Assembly: GCA_902600485.1 (NCBI GenBank) | Contig: CACKJD010000003.1 | Span: 62,001-126,000 of the forward strand | From: an uncultured Pelagibacteraceae bacterium | GTDB lineage: Bacteria > Pseudomonadota > Alphaproteobacteria > Pelagibacterales > Pelagibacteraceae | DNA length: 64,000 nucleotides | Reading direction: 5' to 3' | Shown: piece after piece, positions 1 through 9,056 of the stretch | Position numbering within the stretch: the first letter of the stretch is position 1 | Layout: each line of letters opens with the position of its first letter | Translations under genes and position numbers: made by a program | The notes under the pieces: generated by a model | The model's input: only the letters and a program-made list of their open reading frames with translations | What the model was told of the DNA's origin: nothing | The model's database searches: none

Positions 1-873
1 GGTGTAATGGGAGGTCATTTTGCAAAATCACAAGGTTTTGATAACGATATATGCTTGGCTATAAGGGAACATTATTTACCTACAGGTCCAGAAACAAAAA
101 CTCCAAAAAAACCTTATTCTGTTACATTAGCTATAAGCGATAAATTGGATACTCTGTCAGGTTTCTTTGCAATTAATTTAAAACCCACTAGTTCAAAGGA
201 CCCATTTGCGTTGAGAAGATCTGCTATTGGTCTTATTAGGCTAATAGTAGAAAATAAATTAGAAATTAAGTTAAAGGATATAATAAATTATTCATTTTTA
301 CTTTTTTGTGAACAGGATGTGAATTTTGATATTAAATTAGCCCAACAGGATTTGTATAAATTTATATCAGATAGACTAAGATTTTATATGAAAGAAAAAA
401 ATATTAGACCAGATATTATTGAATGTTCTATGAGTAGTTACAATACAGATCAAATTTATAAAATATATAATAAAGCGTTTATTTTAAATAAACTAATCGA
501 TAAAAATATAGGTCAAGATATTATTTTCTCATATAAAAGAGCTTCAAATATTTTAAGTGATGAGTTTAAAAAAAATAAAATCGAATTATCTGAGACTACT
601 GATCCAGGATTATTTAAAAATGACTCTGAAAAAAAATTATATAAAAAGATACAGGAAATAAGAAAATACTTTACAAGTCTAGGTAGTGTAGAGAATTGTG
701 AGAAAACTCTTGAGGTGTTGGCAGAAGCAAAAATAGAAGTATCAAATTTTTTTGAGGATGTAATAGTCAATGATGATGATGAGGCTTTAAAAAAAAATCG
801 TTTGGAACTTTTACAATTGTTATGTAAAACCTTCAATAATTACATAAATTTTTCAAATATAGAGAGCGCTTAA
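1..873 (+). CDS. glyS: Glycyl-tRNA synthetase beta subunit, C-terminal part (5' end cut by window)
   Basis: The reading frame is open from base 1, so only the last 290 or so residues are present. The opening segment, GGHFAKSQG...ICLAIREHYLPTGPE, is typical of bacterial GlyS, where an MG-H-YA segment precedes an AIREHY-P motif. The protein is the beta subunit of the alpha2-beta2 glycyl-tRNA synthetase, needed for tRNA(Gly) recognition and charging in the cytoplasm. The remainder is a Lys/Glu-rich helical region matching the C-terminal anticodon-binding (DALR-like) part. The stop overlaps the ppdK start by one base (TAATG), so the two genes are probably cotranscribed. glyQ should lie just upstream, outside the window. 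The family call is firm. Confidence 0.93.
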   Translation, partial: GVMGGHFAKSQGFDNDICLAIREHYLPTGPETKTPKKPYSVTLAISDKLDTLSGFFAINLKPTSSKDPFALRRSAIGLIRLIVENKLEIKLKDIINYSFLLFCEQDVNFDIKLAQQDLYKFISDRLRFYMKEKNIRPDIIECSMSSYNTDQIYKIYNKAFILNKLIDKNIGQDIIFSYKRASNILSDEFKKNKIELSETTDPGLFKNDSEKKLYKKIQEIRKYFTSLGSVENCEKTLEVLAEAKIEVSNFFEDVIVNDDDEALKKNRLELLQLLCKTFNNYINFSNIESA

Positions 874-3536
874 TGAGTAATTTAGTTTTTAATTTTAATT
901 CCAAAAAATCAAAAAATCTAAAAAATCCAAAATTTATCTTAGGTGGCAAAGGTGCGAACTTGGCTCAAATGGGAAAACTAGGATTACCAGTTCCCCCTGG
1001 CTTCACAATTTCCACAGAGGTTTGTGAAATTTTTTATAAAAATAACAAAAAATTAAATTCAAAACTAATAAAATCTATTAATCTTGAATTAAAACAAGTT
1101 GAAAAAGAGTGTGGTAAAAAATTTGGTGATTTAAACAATCCGCTTTTAGTTTCCGTTAGATCTGGAGCAAGAGTCTCTATGCCAGGAATGATGGATACCA
1201 TTTTAAATCTTGGATTAAATGATAAAACTGTAAACGCATTAGCTAAAAAAACTTCTAACATGAGGTTTGCAAAAGATAGCTACAGAAGATTCATTCAGAT
1301 GTATTCAAACGTTGTTTTAGGAATAGAAAGTTATAATTTTGAGGAACTAATTGAAAACTATAAGTTAACAAAGGGTGTTTTAATGGACACTGATCTAGAT
1401 GAAAATGATTGGGATGGTTTAATTAAAGATTTCAAAAATGTTGTTAAAGAAAAAACAAAGAAACAATTTCCCCAAAATGTATATGAACAATTATATGGAG
1501 CAATTTCTGCTGTGTTTTTATCTTGGGAAAGCAATAGAGCAAAAGTTTATAGAAAGTTAAATCAAATACCATCTGAATGGGGAACAGCTGTTAATGTTCA
1601 ATCAATGGTTTTTGGAAATATGGGAGACGATTGTGCAACTGGGGTTGTTTTTACAAGAAATCCATCTGATGGAAAAAATGAAATTTATGGCGAATATTTA
1701 ATTAATGCTCAGGGTGAAGATGTTGTAGCAGGAACTCGAACTCCAAATTACATTACAAAAAAAGCACATAAAGATTCACAATCAAAAGGAAAATCAATGG
1801 AAGAAGCTATGCCAAAAGTATTTTCTAAACTAAAAAAAATTCTATCACTTTTAGAGAAACATTATAAAGATATGCAAGATGTAGAATTCACTGTTGAAAA
1901 CTCAAAACTTTGGATGCTTCAGACAAGATCTGGAAAAAGGACAGCTAAGTCAGCTGTGAAAATAGCTGTAGACATGGTTAAAGAAAAATTAATCTCAAAA
2001 AAAGAGGCCGTGTTAAGAGTGGATGCAAATTCATTAGACACATTGCTCCATCCAACACTTGATGAAACAAAAGATATAAAAACTATCGCAAAAGGTTTGC
2101 CCGCATCACCAGGTGCAACAAGTGGAAAGGTAGTTTTTACATCAGACGAAGCAGAAAGATTAAATGGCATGATGCAAGATACAATACTAGTTCGTGTAGA
2201 AACATCCCCTGAAGATATTCATGGTATGCATGCAGCAAAAGGAATTTTAACAGCAAGAGGAGGCATGACAAGCCATGCCGCTGTTGTTGCAAGAGGCATG
2301 GGTAGACCATGTGTTTCTGGATCAAGTGAAATCGATATTAATTATGATAATAAACTTTTTAAAACTTCCTCAAATGTTGAAATAAAAGAAGGTGATATAA
2401 TTACAATTGATGGATCTACGGGTAGAGTAATTTTAGGAGAAGTTCCAACTATAAAACCCGAGATTTCAGGAGATTTTTCAAAATTAATGAATTGGGCAGA
2501 TAAATTTAGGAAATTAAAAGTTAGAACTAATTCTGAAACTCCTCTTGATACAAAAACTGCTAGAGACTTCGGAGCGGAAGGAATTGGTTTATGTAGAACA
2601 GAGCATATGTTTTTTGATGAAGATAGAATTCTTTCAGTAAGAGAGATGATTTTATCTAAAACTATTGATGACAGAAATAAAGCTTTGGCTAAACTTCTTC
2701 CTCATCAAAAAAAGGATTTTACTCAAATTTTTGAAATTATGAGTGGCTTACCAGTAACCGTAAGGCTGTTGGATCCACCTTTACATGAGTTCTTACCTAA
2801 AAACGATAAAGAGATAAACGATCTCAGTAATGTTACAGGTCTACATGTAAACGAAATAAAATCTAGAACAGAAGAATTACATGAACACAACCCAATGCTT
2901 GGACACAGAGGATGTAGATTAGGAATATCTTTTCCAGAAATTTATGAAATGCAGTGCAGAGCAATTTTTGAGGCTCTAATAGATTGTAAAAAAAGAAAAC
3001 TTAAGTCCACTATGCCAGAAATAATGATCCCACTTGTTTCAACTGAGGCAGAAATAAAAATCATGAAAGACTTAGTTATTAGAGTAGCAAAAAAAGTTCA
3101 AGACGAGCACAAAACTAAACTAAATTTTTTGGTTGGAACAATGATTGAATTACCAAGGGCAGCAATAAAAGCAAAAGATATAGCAAAACATGCTGAATTT
3201 TTTAGTTTTGGAACAAATGACTTAACGCAAACAACTTTTGGTATCAGCAGAGATGACAGTGGAAAGTTTTTGAACGATTATATAGAAAACAAAATATTTG
3301 ATATTGATCCTTTTATTTCGATTGACGATGGTGTTGGTGACTTAATTGAAATTGCATCTTTAAAAGGAAAAAAACAAAATAAAAATATTAAACTTGGTAT
3401 TTGCGGTGAGCATGGGGGAGATCCAAAAAGTATTAATTTCTGTTCTAGAACTGGATTAAATTATGTTTCTTGTTCACCTTACAGAGTTCCTGTTGCAAGA
3501 TTGGCTGCAGCACAAGCTGAATTAATTAAAAAATAA
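873..3536 (+). CDS. ppdK: Pyruvate, phosphate dikinase
   Basis: At 887 aa this is the usual length for PPDK, which interconverts pyruvate + ATP + Pi and PEP + AMP + PPi. The N-terminal ATP-grasp domain opens with GGKGANLAQMGKLGLPVPPG. The central swivelling phosphohistidine domain has GGMTSHAAVVARGMGRPCVSG (catalytic His in TSHAA) near residues 465-485. The C-terminal TIM-barrel PEP/pyruvate domain has GTNDLTQTTFG and the catalytic-Cys segment GICGEHGGDP. The gene starts one base inside the glyS stop (TAATG), so translation may be coupled. Its 3' end overlaps the convergent nadC by 11 bases. In an organism with streamlined glycolysis it gives a reversible pyruvate/PEP node. Confidence 0.97.
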   Translation: MSNLVFNFNSKKSKNLKNPKFILGGKGANLAQMGKLGLPVPPGFTISTEVCEIFYKNNKKLNSKLIKSINLELKQVEKECGKKFGDLNNPLLVSVRSGARVSMPGMMDTILNLGLNDKTVNALAKKTSNMRFAKDSYRRFIQMYSNVVLGIESYNFEELIENYKLTKGVLMDTDLDENDWDGLIKDFKNVVKEKTKKQFPQNVYEQLYGAISAVFLSWESNRAKVYRKLNQIPSEWGTAVNVQSMVFGNMGDDCATGVVFTRNPSDGKNEIYGEYLINAQGEDVVAGTRTPNYITKKAHKDSQSKGKSMEEAMPKVFSKLKKILSLLEKHYKDMQDVEFTVENSKLWMLQTRSGKRTAKSAVKIAVDMVKEKLISKKEAVLRVDANSLDTLLHPTLDETKDIKTIAKGLPASPGATSGKVVFTSDEAERLNGMMQDTILVRVETSPEDIHGMHAAKGILTARGGMTSHAAVVARGMGRPCVSGSSEIDINYDNKLFKTSSNVEIKEGDIITIDGSTGRVILGEVPTIKPEISGDFSKLMNWADKFRKLKVRTNSETPLDTKTARDFGAEGIGLCRTEHMFFDEDRILSVREMILSKTIDDRNKALAKLLPHQKKDFTQIFEIMSGLPVTVRLLDPPLHEFLPKNDKEINDLSNVTGLHVNEIKSRTEELHEHNPMLGHRGCRLGISFPEIYEMQCRAIFEALIDCKKRKLKSTMPEIMIPLVSTEAEIKIMKDLVIRVAKKVQDEHKTKLNFLVGTMIELPRAAIKAKDIAKHAEFFSFGTNDLTQTTFGISRDDSGKFLNDYIENKIFDIDPFISIDDGVGDLIEIASLKGKKQNKNIKLGICGEHGGDPKSINFCSRTGLNYVSCSPYRVPVARLAAAQAELIKK

Positions 3537-4371
3537 GCAAACTACTATCGAAACTTTTTGCACTATGTGTAATTGAACCAACTGAGATTCTATTTACCCC
3601 AGTGTTACTAATTTTTATTATATTTTTTAAGTTAGCGTTTCCAGAATACTCAGTTTCATATTTATCTTTGCAAATTTTTAAATATTTTTTTAATTGAGCA
3701 AGACTTACATTATCAAATAAAATCCTATTAAATTTTAGACCCAAAACATTATTTAATTGTCTCAAATTTTCGATTTCGACTGTTACTTTTTTTTTTGTTT
3801 TTAAAGATTTTTTAATTATATTTCTTAATGATGTCTCTGATTTAAAATGATTTTCTTTTATAAGCACTTCATCACTTAGATTATATCTATGATTATACCC
3901 ACCACCTTTTCTAACAGCGTATTTTTCTAACAATCTTAAATTTGGTGTTGTTTTTCTTGTGCAACAAATTTTTGTTTTATTTTTAACTTTGCTAACATAT
4001 TGATTTGTGATGGTTGAAATACCTGAGGCATGATTAAGAAAATTAAGAGCGGTTCTCTCGGCAATCAAAATTGTTTTTGTTTTTGCAGTTATTTCAGCAA
4101 TAATTTGATTTTTTTTAACTTTTTTACCATCTTTAATTCTCTGTAAAAATTTACTTTTTCTTTCCAAAAGTTTGAAAGCGGCCTTGCAAAAATTAATACC
4201 AGATATTATTCCACTCTGTTTTGATATTATTTTAGCTTGAACTATTTTATTCCTCGAATTTAAAAGTTTTGTTGTTATGTCACCATTTGGTTTTAAATCT
4301 TCCTCAAGAGCTTTAAGAACTAAATTATTTATATATTTTTGGTTTATTTTTTGCACTGATCTAACGACCAA
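3526..4371 (-). CDS. nadC: Nicotinate-nucleotide pyrophosphorylase (quinolinate phosphoribosyltransferase)
   Basis: A 281-aa protein, the normal length for NadC, which converts quinolinate and PRPP to nicotinate mononucleotide, CO2 and PPi in de novo NAD synthesis. Recognisable segments are EEDLKPNGDITT near the N-terminus, the RTALNFLNHASGIST helix, CTRKTTPNLRLLEKYAVRKGGG (residues about 135-157) with the PRPP/quinolinate-binding Arg and Lys residues, and ILFDNVS in the barrel. The start overlaps the end of nadA by 11 bases, so nadA-nadC form an operon on the minus strand. The 3' end overlaps convergent ppdK. No nadB (L-aspartate oxidase) or aspartate dehydrogenase gene is next to them. Confidence 0.95.
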   Translation of the reverse strand: MVVRSVQKINQKYINNLVLKALEEDLKPNGDITTKLLNSRNKIVQAKIISKQSGIISGINFCKAAFKLLERKSKFLQRIKDGKKVKKNQIIAEITAKTKTILIAERTALNFLNHASGISTITNQYVSKVKNKTKICCTRKTTPNLRLLEKYAVRKGGGYNHRYNLSDEVLIKENHFKSETSLRNIIKKSLKTKKKVTVEIENLRQLNNVLGLKFNRILFDNVSLAQLKKYLKICKDKYETEYSGNANLKNIIKISNTGVNRISVGSITHSAKSFDSSLLIF

Positions 4372-5350
4372 TTTCAGTCATTCTTTCAACAGATTTTCTA
4401 GCTTTTTCTATTATCTCTTTGGACATTAAAATTTCATTCGTTTCGTTTTTTAAACAATCTAATATTTTTGGAAGAGTTATTCTCTTCATATGTGGACATA
4501 AGTTGCAAGGTTTTATAAATTTTACATTAGGGTTATCAACTTGAACATTGTCACTCATTGAGCATTCGGTAACCATCATAACCTTTTCTGGCTGGTTTTC
4601 CTTTACATACTTTATCATACCACTAGTTGAGCCAGTAAAATCACTTGCATTAATAACATCTGGTGGACATTCGGGGTGAGCAATTACTTTAATGCCAGGA
4701 TTATTTTTTCTAATTTCATTTATTTCTTGATCGTTGAATTGTTCATGTACCTCACAAGTACCTTTCCAAGAAATTATCTCAACATCTGTCTGAGTCGCCA
4801 CATATTTTGCAAGATAATCATCAGGTAAAAAAATAACTTTTTTAACACCTAGGGAATTTACTATCTTAACAGCGTTAGCAGAAGTACAGCAGACGTCAGT
4901 CTCTGATTTAACATCTGCAGAGGTATTAACATATGATACAACCGGTACTCCTGGATATTGTTTTTTCAATTTTCTAACGTCTTCACCTGTTATTGAGGAA
5001 GATAATGAGCAGCCGGCACGCATATCAGGTAACAAAACTTTTTTGTTTGGACTCATTAATTTTGCTGTTTCAGCCATGAAGTGCACTCCACACATAACAA
5101 TAATATCTGCTTTTGTTTTTGCTGCTTCAACTGCAAGCGCTAATGAGTCAGCTGAAAAATCTGAGATACCATGATAAATTTCTGGGGTCTGATAATTATG
5201 GGCAAGTATTACCGCATTTTTTTCTTTTTTTAGTTTGTTAATTTCATAAATATATGGAGCGTGAGTAGACCACTCTATTTCTGGCATTATGTCGGATATT
5301 TTTTCGTAAATCGGATTAGTTGCTTTTTTTACTTCTGAGTTAAATTCCAT
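4361..5350 (-). CDS. nadA: Quinolinate synthase
   Basis: NadA condenses iminoaspartate with dihydroxyacetone phosphate to quinolinate using a 4Fe-4S cluster. Visible signatures are VILAHNYQTPEIYHGISDF near the N-terminus, MCGVHFMAETAKLM, the cluster-cysteine region DVCCTSANAVKIV, and the C-terminal CNLCPHMKRITLPKI. I prefer the ATG at 5350 (329 aa) to an in-frame TTG at 5365, because AGGA lies about 8 bases upstream of that ATG and the family usually starts near this point. It is the first gene of the nadA-nadC pair. The upstream interval carries the tRNA-Leu gene, transcribed the other way. Confidence 0.94.
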   Translation of the reverse strand: MEFNSEVKKATNPIYEKISDIMPEIEWSTHAPYIYEINKLKKEKNAVILAHNYQTPEIYHGISDFSADSLALAVEAAKTKADIIVMCGVHFMAETAKLMSPNKKVLLPDMRAGCSLSSSITGEDVRKLKKQYPGVPVVSYVNTSADVKSETDVCCTSANAVKIVNSLGVKKVIFLPDDYLAKYVATQTDVEIISWKGTCEVHEQFNDQEINEIRKNNPGIKVIAHPECPPDVINASDFTGSTSGMIKYVKENQPEKVMMVTECSMSDNVQVDNPNVKFIKPCNLCPHMKRITLPKILDCLKNETNEILMSKEIIEKARKSVERMTEIGR

Positions 5351-5404
5351 AACCAATCCTATCAACTTGAAAGAAGATTGTCATTCAATTAATGTGACGC
5401 ATAT

Positions 5405-5490
5405 GCGGCCGTGCTGAAACTGGTAGACAGGCTTGGTTGAGGGCCAAGTGGGGCTTACCCATGAGAGTTCGAGTCTCTCCGGCCGCACCA
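5405..5490 (+). tRNA. tRNA-Leu(GAG), CCA encoded
   Basis: The acceptor stem GCGGCCG (5405-5411) pairs with CGGCCGC (5480-5486), followed by discriminator A and an encoded CCA. The anticodon arm is CTTGG - TTGAGGG - CCAAG, giving anticodon GAG (leucine CUC/CUU). A long variable arm typical of class II tRNAs follows, then the T arm containing GTTCGAGTCTC. The gene lies in the short gap between nadA and the cupin gene, both on the opposite strand. Confidence 0.95.
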
Positions 5491-5495
5491 ATAAT

Positions 5496-5840
5496 TTACA
5501 ACAATTTATTTTTTTTCCTCATAAAAACTAAAAGTGTACAACCCTTTTTTGTATAAGATGAATGATGGGAGCCAGGTTTAAAACTTACAAAGTCTCCTTT
5601 ATTAAATTTTGTATTATCTTTATCGATTAATTGTCCATCTAAAATATAAAACTCTTCGTAATTAGTATGTTTGTGGTATGGAGTTCGAGTATTAGGTTTT
5701 ATTTTTAAAATGTAACTTCCTTGCCCATTTTTGGGATCGTATGTGATTTTATGCCAGTCCAACCCTTTAAAAACTTTTCCATAATTATCAAATGGTTTGA
5801 ATTTAACTTTAGAAGTTTTTGTTATTAACCTTTTTTTCAT
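5496..5840 (-). CDS. Small cupin-domain protein
   Basis: A 114-aa single-domain cupin. The metal-binding motif is visible as TPYHKHTNYEEFYILDGQL (about residues 52-70, with two His and a Glu) and the second cupin motif as GDFVSFKPGSHHSSYT. The C-terminus is LLVFMRKKNK. It resembles the ChrR-type/AraC-like stand-alone cupins, whose substrates are usually unknown; I infer a metal-binding beta-barrel and no specific reaction. Its start overlaps the end of ygfZ by 4 bases (ATGA), so it is translated from the same minus-strand message as the tRNA-modification/Fe-S protein upstream. Confidence 0.8.
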   Translation of the reverse strand: MKKRLITKTSKVKFKPFDNYGKVFKGLDWHKITYDPKNGQGSYILKIKPNTRTPYHKHTNYEEFYILDGQLIDKDNTKFNKGDFVSFKPGSHHSSYTKKGCTLLVFMRKKNKLL

Positions 5841-6730
5841 AAATTAAGCCAATCAGGTTTAAAGAATTTTATTTCTGCATTCCCACATTTAAAAATTTTA
5901 TCAAAACTGAAAATATCATTGTTTAATTTAACTAGACCAAAGTTATATTTGTTAGATAATAATGCCTTGCCAATCTCTTTTTCATCGTATGTAATGTTAT
6001 CATTTTCTGATAATGAACCATTTAAAATTTTAAAAGGTAAAAGTCGTTTATTTAATTTGTTTTTAAGTTTTATTCTTGAAGTATTTTCTTGTCCAATATA
6101 ACACCCTTTTTTAAAATCTATTGCATTGAGTTCTTCAAAATTACATTCAATTCCGAATAATTTTTCTTTTAATAAATGTGTTTGCAGTTGAGGAATTCCC
6201 AGATTGAAACTATAATCATAATATATTTTAGGATCCTCTGATTTAAGATTTAATTTTTTTAAAGATAAATATAATTTCTCTAAATTAATTATTAATCTTC
6301 CCCCTAATTCTTTATTTCTTGGATCTAAAAAAACAGGATCTTCTCTATATTTAGTGGTGAAACCTAACAAGTCTTGTGCTCCCTCAAATTCTAAAAATTT
6401 AGAATGTGAAAAAGTAGCAACTACAAATTCGTTACTCAAATTTAAAATTTCTACTTTAGATCTTAATTTATAAGAAATCATCTTTTTATATAGATCTTCT
6501 GCAATCCTTTTTTCACACTCTAAAAAAAAACCATTTTTATGCTTTACAACTATGAAGTCATATAAAAACTTACCCTGAGGTGTTAACAATGAGGCATAAC
6601 AACTGTTTTTATCATTAACTTTATAAATATCGTTTGTTATTAAATTTTGAAGAAACTCATTTTTGTCAGATCCACTAATGAACAAAACACCTCTGTCTTC
6701 TAGAATAAATACAAATTTCTCATTAATCAT
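5837..6730 (-). CDS. ygfZ: YgfZ/GcvT-fold folate-binding protein (Fe-S cluster assembly)
   Basis: 297 aa with the diagnostic YgfZ signature KKGCYIGQENTSRIK near residues 208-222 (KGCYxGQE, with the conserved Cys). The N-terminus matches the aminomethyltransferase-like fold (GVLFISGSDKNEFLQNLITND; ASLLTPQGKFLYDFIV). YgfZ/IBA57 proteins bind tetrahydrofolate and assist maturation or repair of certain 4Fe-4S enzymes. Nearby candidate clients include NadA, though that link is only contextual. It is the first gene of a two-gene minus-strand operon with the cupin. A 44-bp gap separates it from the divergent dihydroorotase gene, so promoters for both must be compact. Confidence 0.88.
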   Translation of the reverse strand: MINEKFVFILEDRGVLFISGSDKNEFLQNLITNDIYKVNDKNSCYASLLTPQGKFLYDFIVVKHKNGFFLECEKRIAEDLYKKMISYKLRSKVEILNLSNEFVVATFSHSKFLEFEGAQDLLGFTTKYREDPVFLDPRNKELGGRLIINLEKLYLSLKKLNLKSEDPKIYYDYSFNLGIPQLQTHLLKEKLFGIECNFEELNAIDFKKGCYIGQENTSRIKLKNKLNKRLLPFKILNGSLSENDNITYDEKEIGKALLSNKYNFGLVKLNNDIFSFDKIFKCGNAEIKFFKPDWLNL

Positions 6731-6774
6731 AATTGATACTTTATATTTTATAATATAATAAGATTTTTGTAATA

Positions 6775-8079
6775 ATGTTAGATTTAAAAATTATAAATGG
6801 TAATTGCTTTATTAATGGGAAATTGGAAAAACAAGATATTGGTATTAAACAAGGTAAAATCGTAAATATAGGAAGTTTCGGTGAAGAGTCGAAAGAAACG
6901 TTTAACGCGGAAAATTTAACAGTTCTTCCTGGTTGCATTGACACACAAGTACATTTTAGAGAGCCAGGCTCAACAGATACTGAAGACCTTAATTCTGGGA
7001 GTAAGGCAGCGGTTATGGGAGGTATAACTTCAGTTTTTGAAATGCCCAATACAAAACCACCTACTACTAATTTTGAGGAATTTGAAAAAAAAATAAATAT
7101 TGCTAAAAAAATGTACTGTAATCACGCATTTTTTTTTGGAGCTACGGCTGAAAATTATGAGACCTTAGAAAAATTAAAAGATTTAAAAGGGTGTTGTGGA
7201 ATAAAACTTTTTGCGGGATCTTCAACAGGAAATTTATTAGTGGACAAAGAAGATGATATAGAAAAAGTATTTAAGCATGCATCAAAAGTTGTTGCCGTAC
7301 ATTCAGAAGACGAGGAAATACTTAAAATTAGAAAAAAATTAATTGAAAAAGGCAATGTGAAAACACACCCTGTTTGGAGAAACGAGGAAGTGGCTATGTC
7401 TTCAACTAGAAAAATAGTCAAAATAGCAAAAAGATTTAATAAGAGGGCACATATACTTCATATTACTACAAAAGAAGAAATAGATTTTCTGTCTCAAAAC
7501 AAAGGTAACATAACATTTGAAATAACGCCTCAACACCTAACGTTTTGCGCACCTGATTGTTACGATAAAATTGGTACTTATGCCCAAATGAATCCACCCA
7601 TTAGAGATAAAACTCATCAAGATCGTCTTTGGTACGCAATAAGAAATAATTACAATGATACAATTGGCTCAGATCACGCGCCGCACTTAAAGGTTAATAA
7701 AGATAAAATTTATCCAGACTCACCCTCAGGCATGCCTGGGGTACAAACATTACTACCTGTTATGTTAAATCATATCAATAATGGAAAATTAAAATTAGAA
7801 CAATTAATAAAATTTATTTGTGAAAACCCTGTTAAAATATTTGGAATTAAAAATAAAGGCTATATAAAAAAAGACTTTGACGCTGATTTTACAATAGTAG
7901 ATTTAAACAAAAAAATTACAATTGATAATAAAGATATGCAAAGCAAATGTAAATGGACACCATATCATGGAGAAACTTTTAAAGGCTCTCCTATTGCAAC
8001 AATTATTAACGGTAAAATAAAGATGAAAGATGGAAATATTATCGGAGAACCATCTGGAAAACCTTTAATTTTTGTTTAA
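6775..8079 (+). CDS. pyrC: Dihydroorotase (class I, multifunctional-complex type)
   Basis: 434 aa, class I amidohydrolase. Dihydroorotase cyclises carbamoyl-aspartate to dihydroorotate in pyrimidine synthesis. Metal-site elements are visible in order: DTQVHFREPG (residues 56-65), the probable carboxylated Lys in GIKLFAGSSTG, His in VAVHSEDEE, His in AHILHITTKEE, and catalytic Asp in TIGSDHAPH. The first metal His of the usual DxHxH is Gln (Q58). I recall DTQVHFREPG in other alphaproteobacterial dihydroorotases, so activity is likely but not certain; an inactive PyrX-like role is the alternative. It is followed after 2 bases by a glycosyltransferase gene. Confidence 0.85.
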   Translation: MLDLKIINGNCFINGKLEKQDIGIKQGKIVNIGSFGEESKETFNAENLTVLPGCIDTQVHFREPGSTDTEDLNSGSKAAVMGGITSVFEMPNTKPPTTNFEEFEKKINIAKKMYCNHAFFFGATAENYETLEKLKDLKGCCGIKLFAGSSTGNLLVDKEDDIEKVFKHASKVVAVHSEDEEILKIRKKLIEKGNVKTHPVWRNEEVAMSSTRKIVKIAKRFNKRAHILHITTKEEIDFLSQNKGNITFEITPQHLTFCAPDCYDKIGTYAQMNPPIRDKTHQDRLWYAIRNNYNDTIGSDHAPHLKVNKDKIYPDSPSGMPGVQTLLPVMLNHINNGKLKLEQLIKFICENPVKIFGIKNKGYIKKDFDADFTIVDLNKKITIDNKDMQSKCKWTPYHGETFKGSPIATIINGKIKMKDGNIIGEPSGKPLIFV

Positions 8080-8081
8080 TA

Positions 8082-8885
8082 ATGAAAAATCCCTTAGTTT
8101 CAGTTTTAATAAACAATTATAATAAAGAAAATTTCTGTGAGAAAGCAGTTAAATCAGTTTTAAATCAAAACTATAAAAAAATTGAAATTATTTTTTATGA
8201 TGATTGCTCTCCCGACTTTTCATTGGTGAAAATTCAAAGATTAAAAAAAAAATTAAAATTAAAAAAATTGATAATAATAAAAAATAAATTAAGAGGGAAA
8301 ATTGCTTCTTTTAATCAGATTGAAGGAGTGAAGAAATCTTTAAAACAGGCAAAAGGAAAAATTATTTGTTTGTTAGATTCAGATGATTTTTTTAAAAAAA
8401 ATAAGATTAAATCTATTGTAGAATTTTTTAATAAAAATAAAAAAATTGAAGTTATTTTTGATAGACCCATTTATTACTATGGCAAAAAAAATATGGATCA
8501 TTGTAAAATTAATTTTAGATCTAGAGAAAATAAGTGGCCTATTTTTTCTCCAACTAGCTGTATAAGTATTCAAAAAAAAAGCTTAGATATTGCTCTAAAA
8601 AAAACTTCAATTAATAGGTATCCTCATGTTTGGCTTGATTTTAGAATAGCTTGTTATTTTGCCCTTAAAAATTTGTTTATTGTGAAAAGTGATTTTTTAA
8701 CTTTTTACAGACAAATAGAAAATAGTGCTGACAAAAACTATATTAAATTTTTCAATCGTAATTGGTGGGAGCGTAGAGATCAATCCTTTGAATTTTTAAA
8801 ATATATAGATTTAAAAAGGTTTAATAAAAGCAAAAAAACTTTAGATTTTTTTATTACTAAAACTCTTAATAAATTTTTTTATTAG
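8082..8885 (+). CDS. Family 2 glycosyltransferase
   Basis: 267 aa, GT-A fold. The N-terminus VSVLINNYNKENFCEKAV, then KKIEIIFYDDCSPD (sugar-nucleotide Asp pair) and the DxD-type motif CLLDSDDFF near residues 97-105, are characteristic of GT2 enzymes. The C-terminal half is very Lys/Phe-rich with no membrane helix evident. It probably adds a sugar to a surface glycan or lipid. The donor and acceptor cannot be told from the sequence. It starts 2 bases after pyrC, so it is likely cotranscribed, although the two functions are unrelated. The 171-base gap that follows (8886-9056) shows only AT-rich DNA. Confidence 0.82.
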   Translation: MKNPLVSVLINNYNKENFCEKAVKSVLNQNYKKIEIIFYDDCSPDFSLVKIQRLKKKLKLKKLIIIKNKLRGKIASFNQIEGVKKSLKQAKGKIICLLDSDDFFKKNKIKSIVEFFNKNKKIEVIFDRPIYYYGKKNMDHCKINFRSRENKWPIFSPTSCISIQKKSLDIALKKTSINRYPHVWLDFRIACYFALKNLFIVKSDFLTFYRQIENSADKNYIKFFNRNWWERRDQSFEFLKYIDLKRFNKSKKTLDFFITKTLNKFFY

Positions 8886-9056
8886 ATCTTTTTTTCTAAA
8901 ATCAAAAATAAATTAGACCTTATTTACCTGCATCCATAATTAATTAACATATTTTTTATTTATTCAAAATATTTGTGAAGTTTATTTAAATTATAAAAGT
9001 TTTTTTTATTAATTATGCAAAATATTGAGTCAATAAAGATTTATGTTTTTAGAATA

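Noticed and set aside
3526-5350. An incomplete NAD pathway because nadB is missing from the nad operon
   Set aside because: nadB or an aspartate dehydrogenase can be elsewhere; the window covers only part of the genome.
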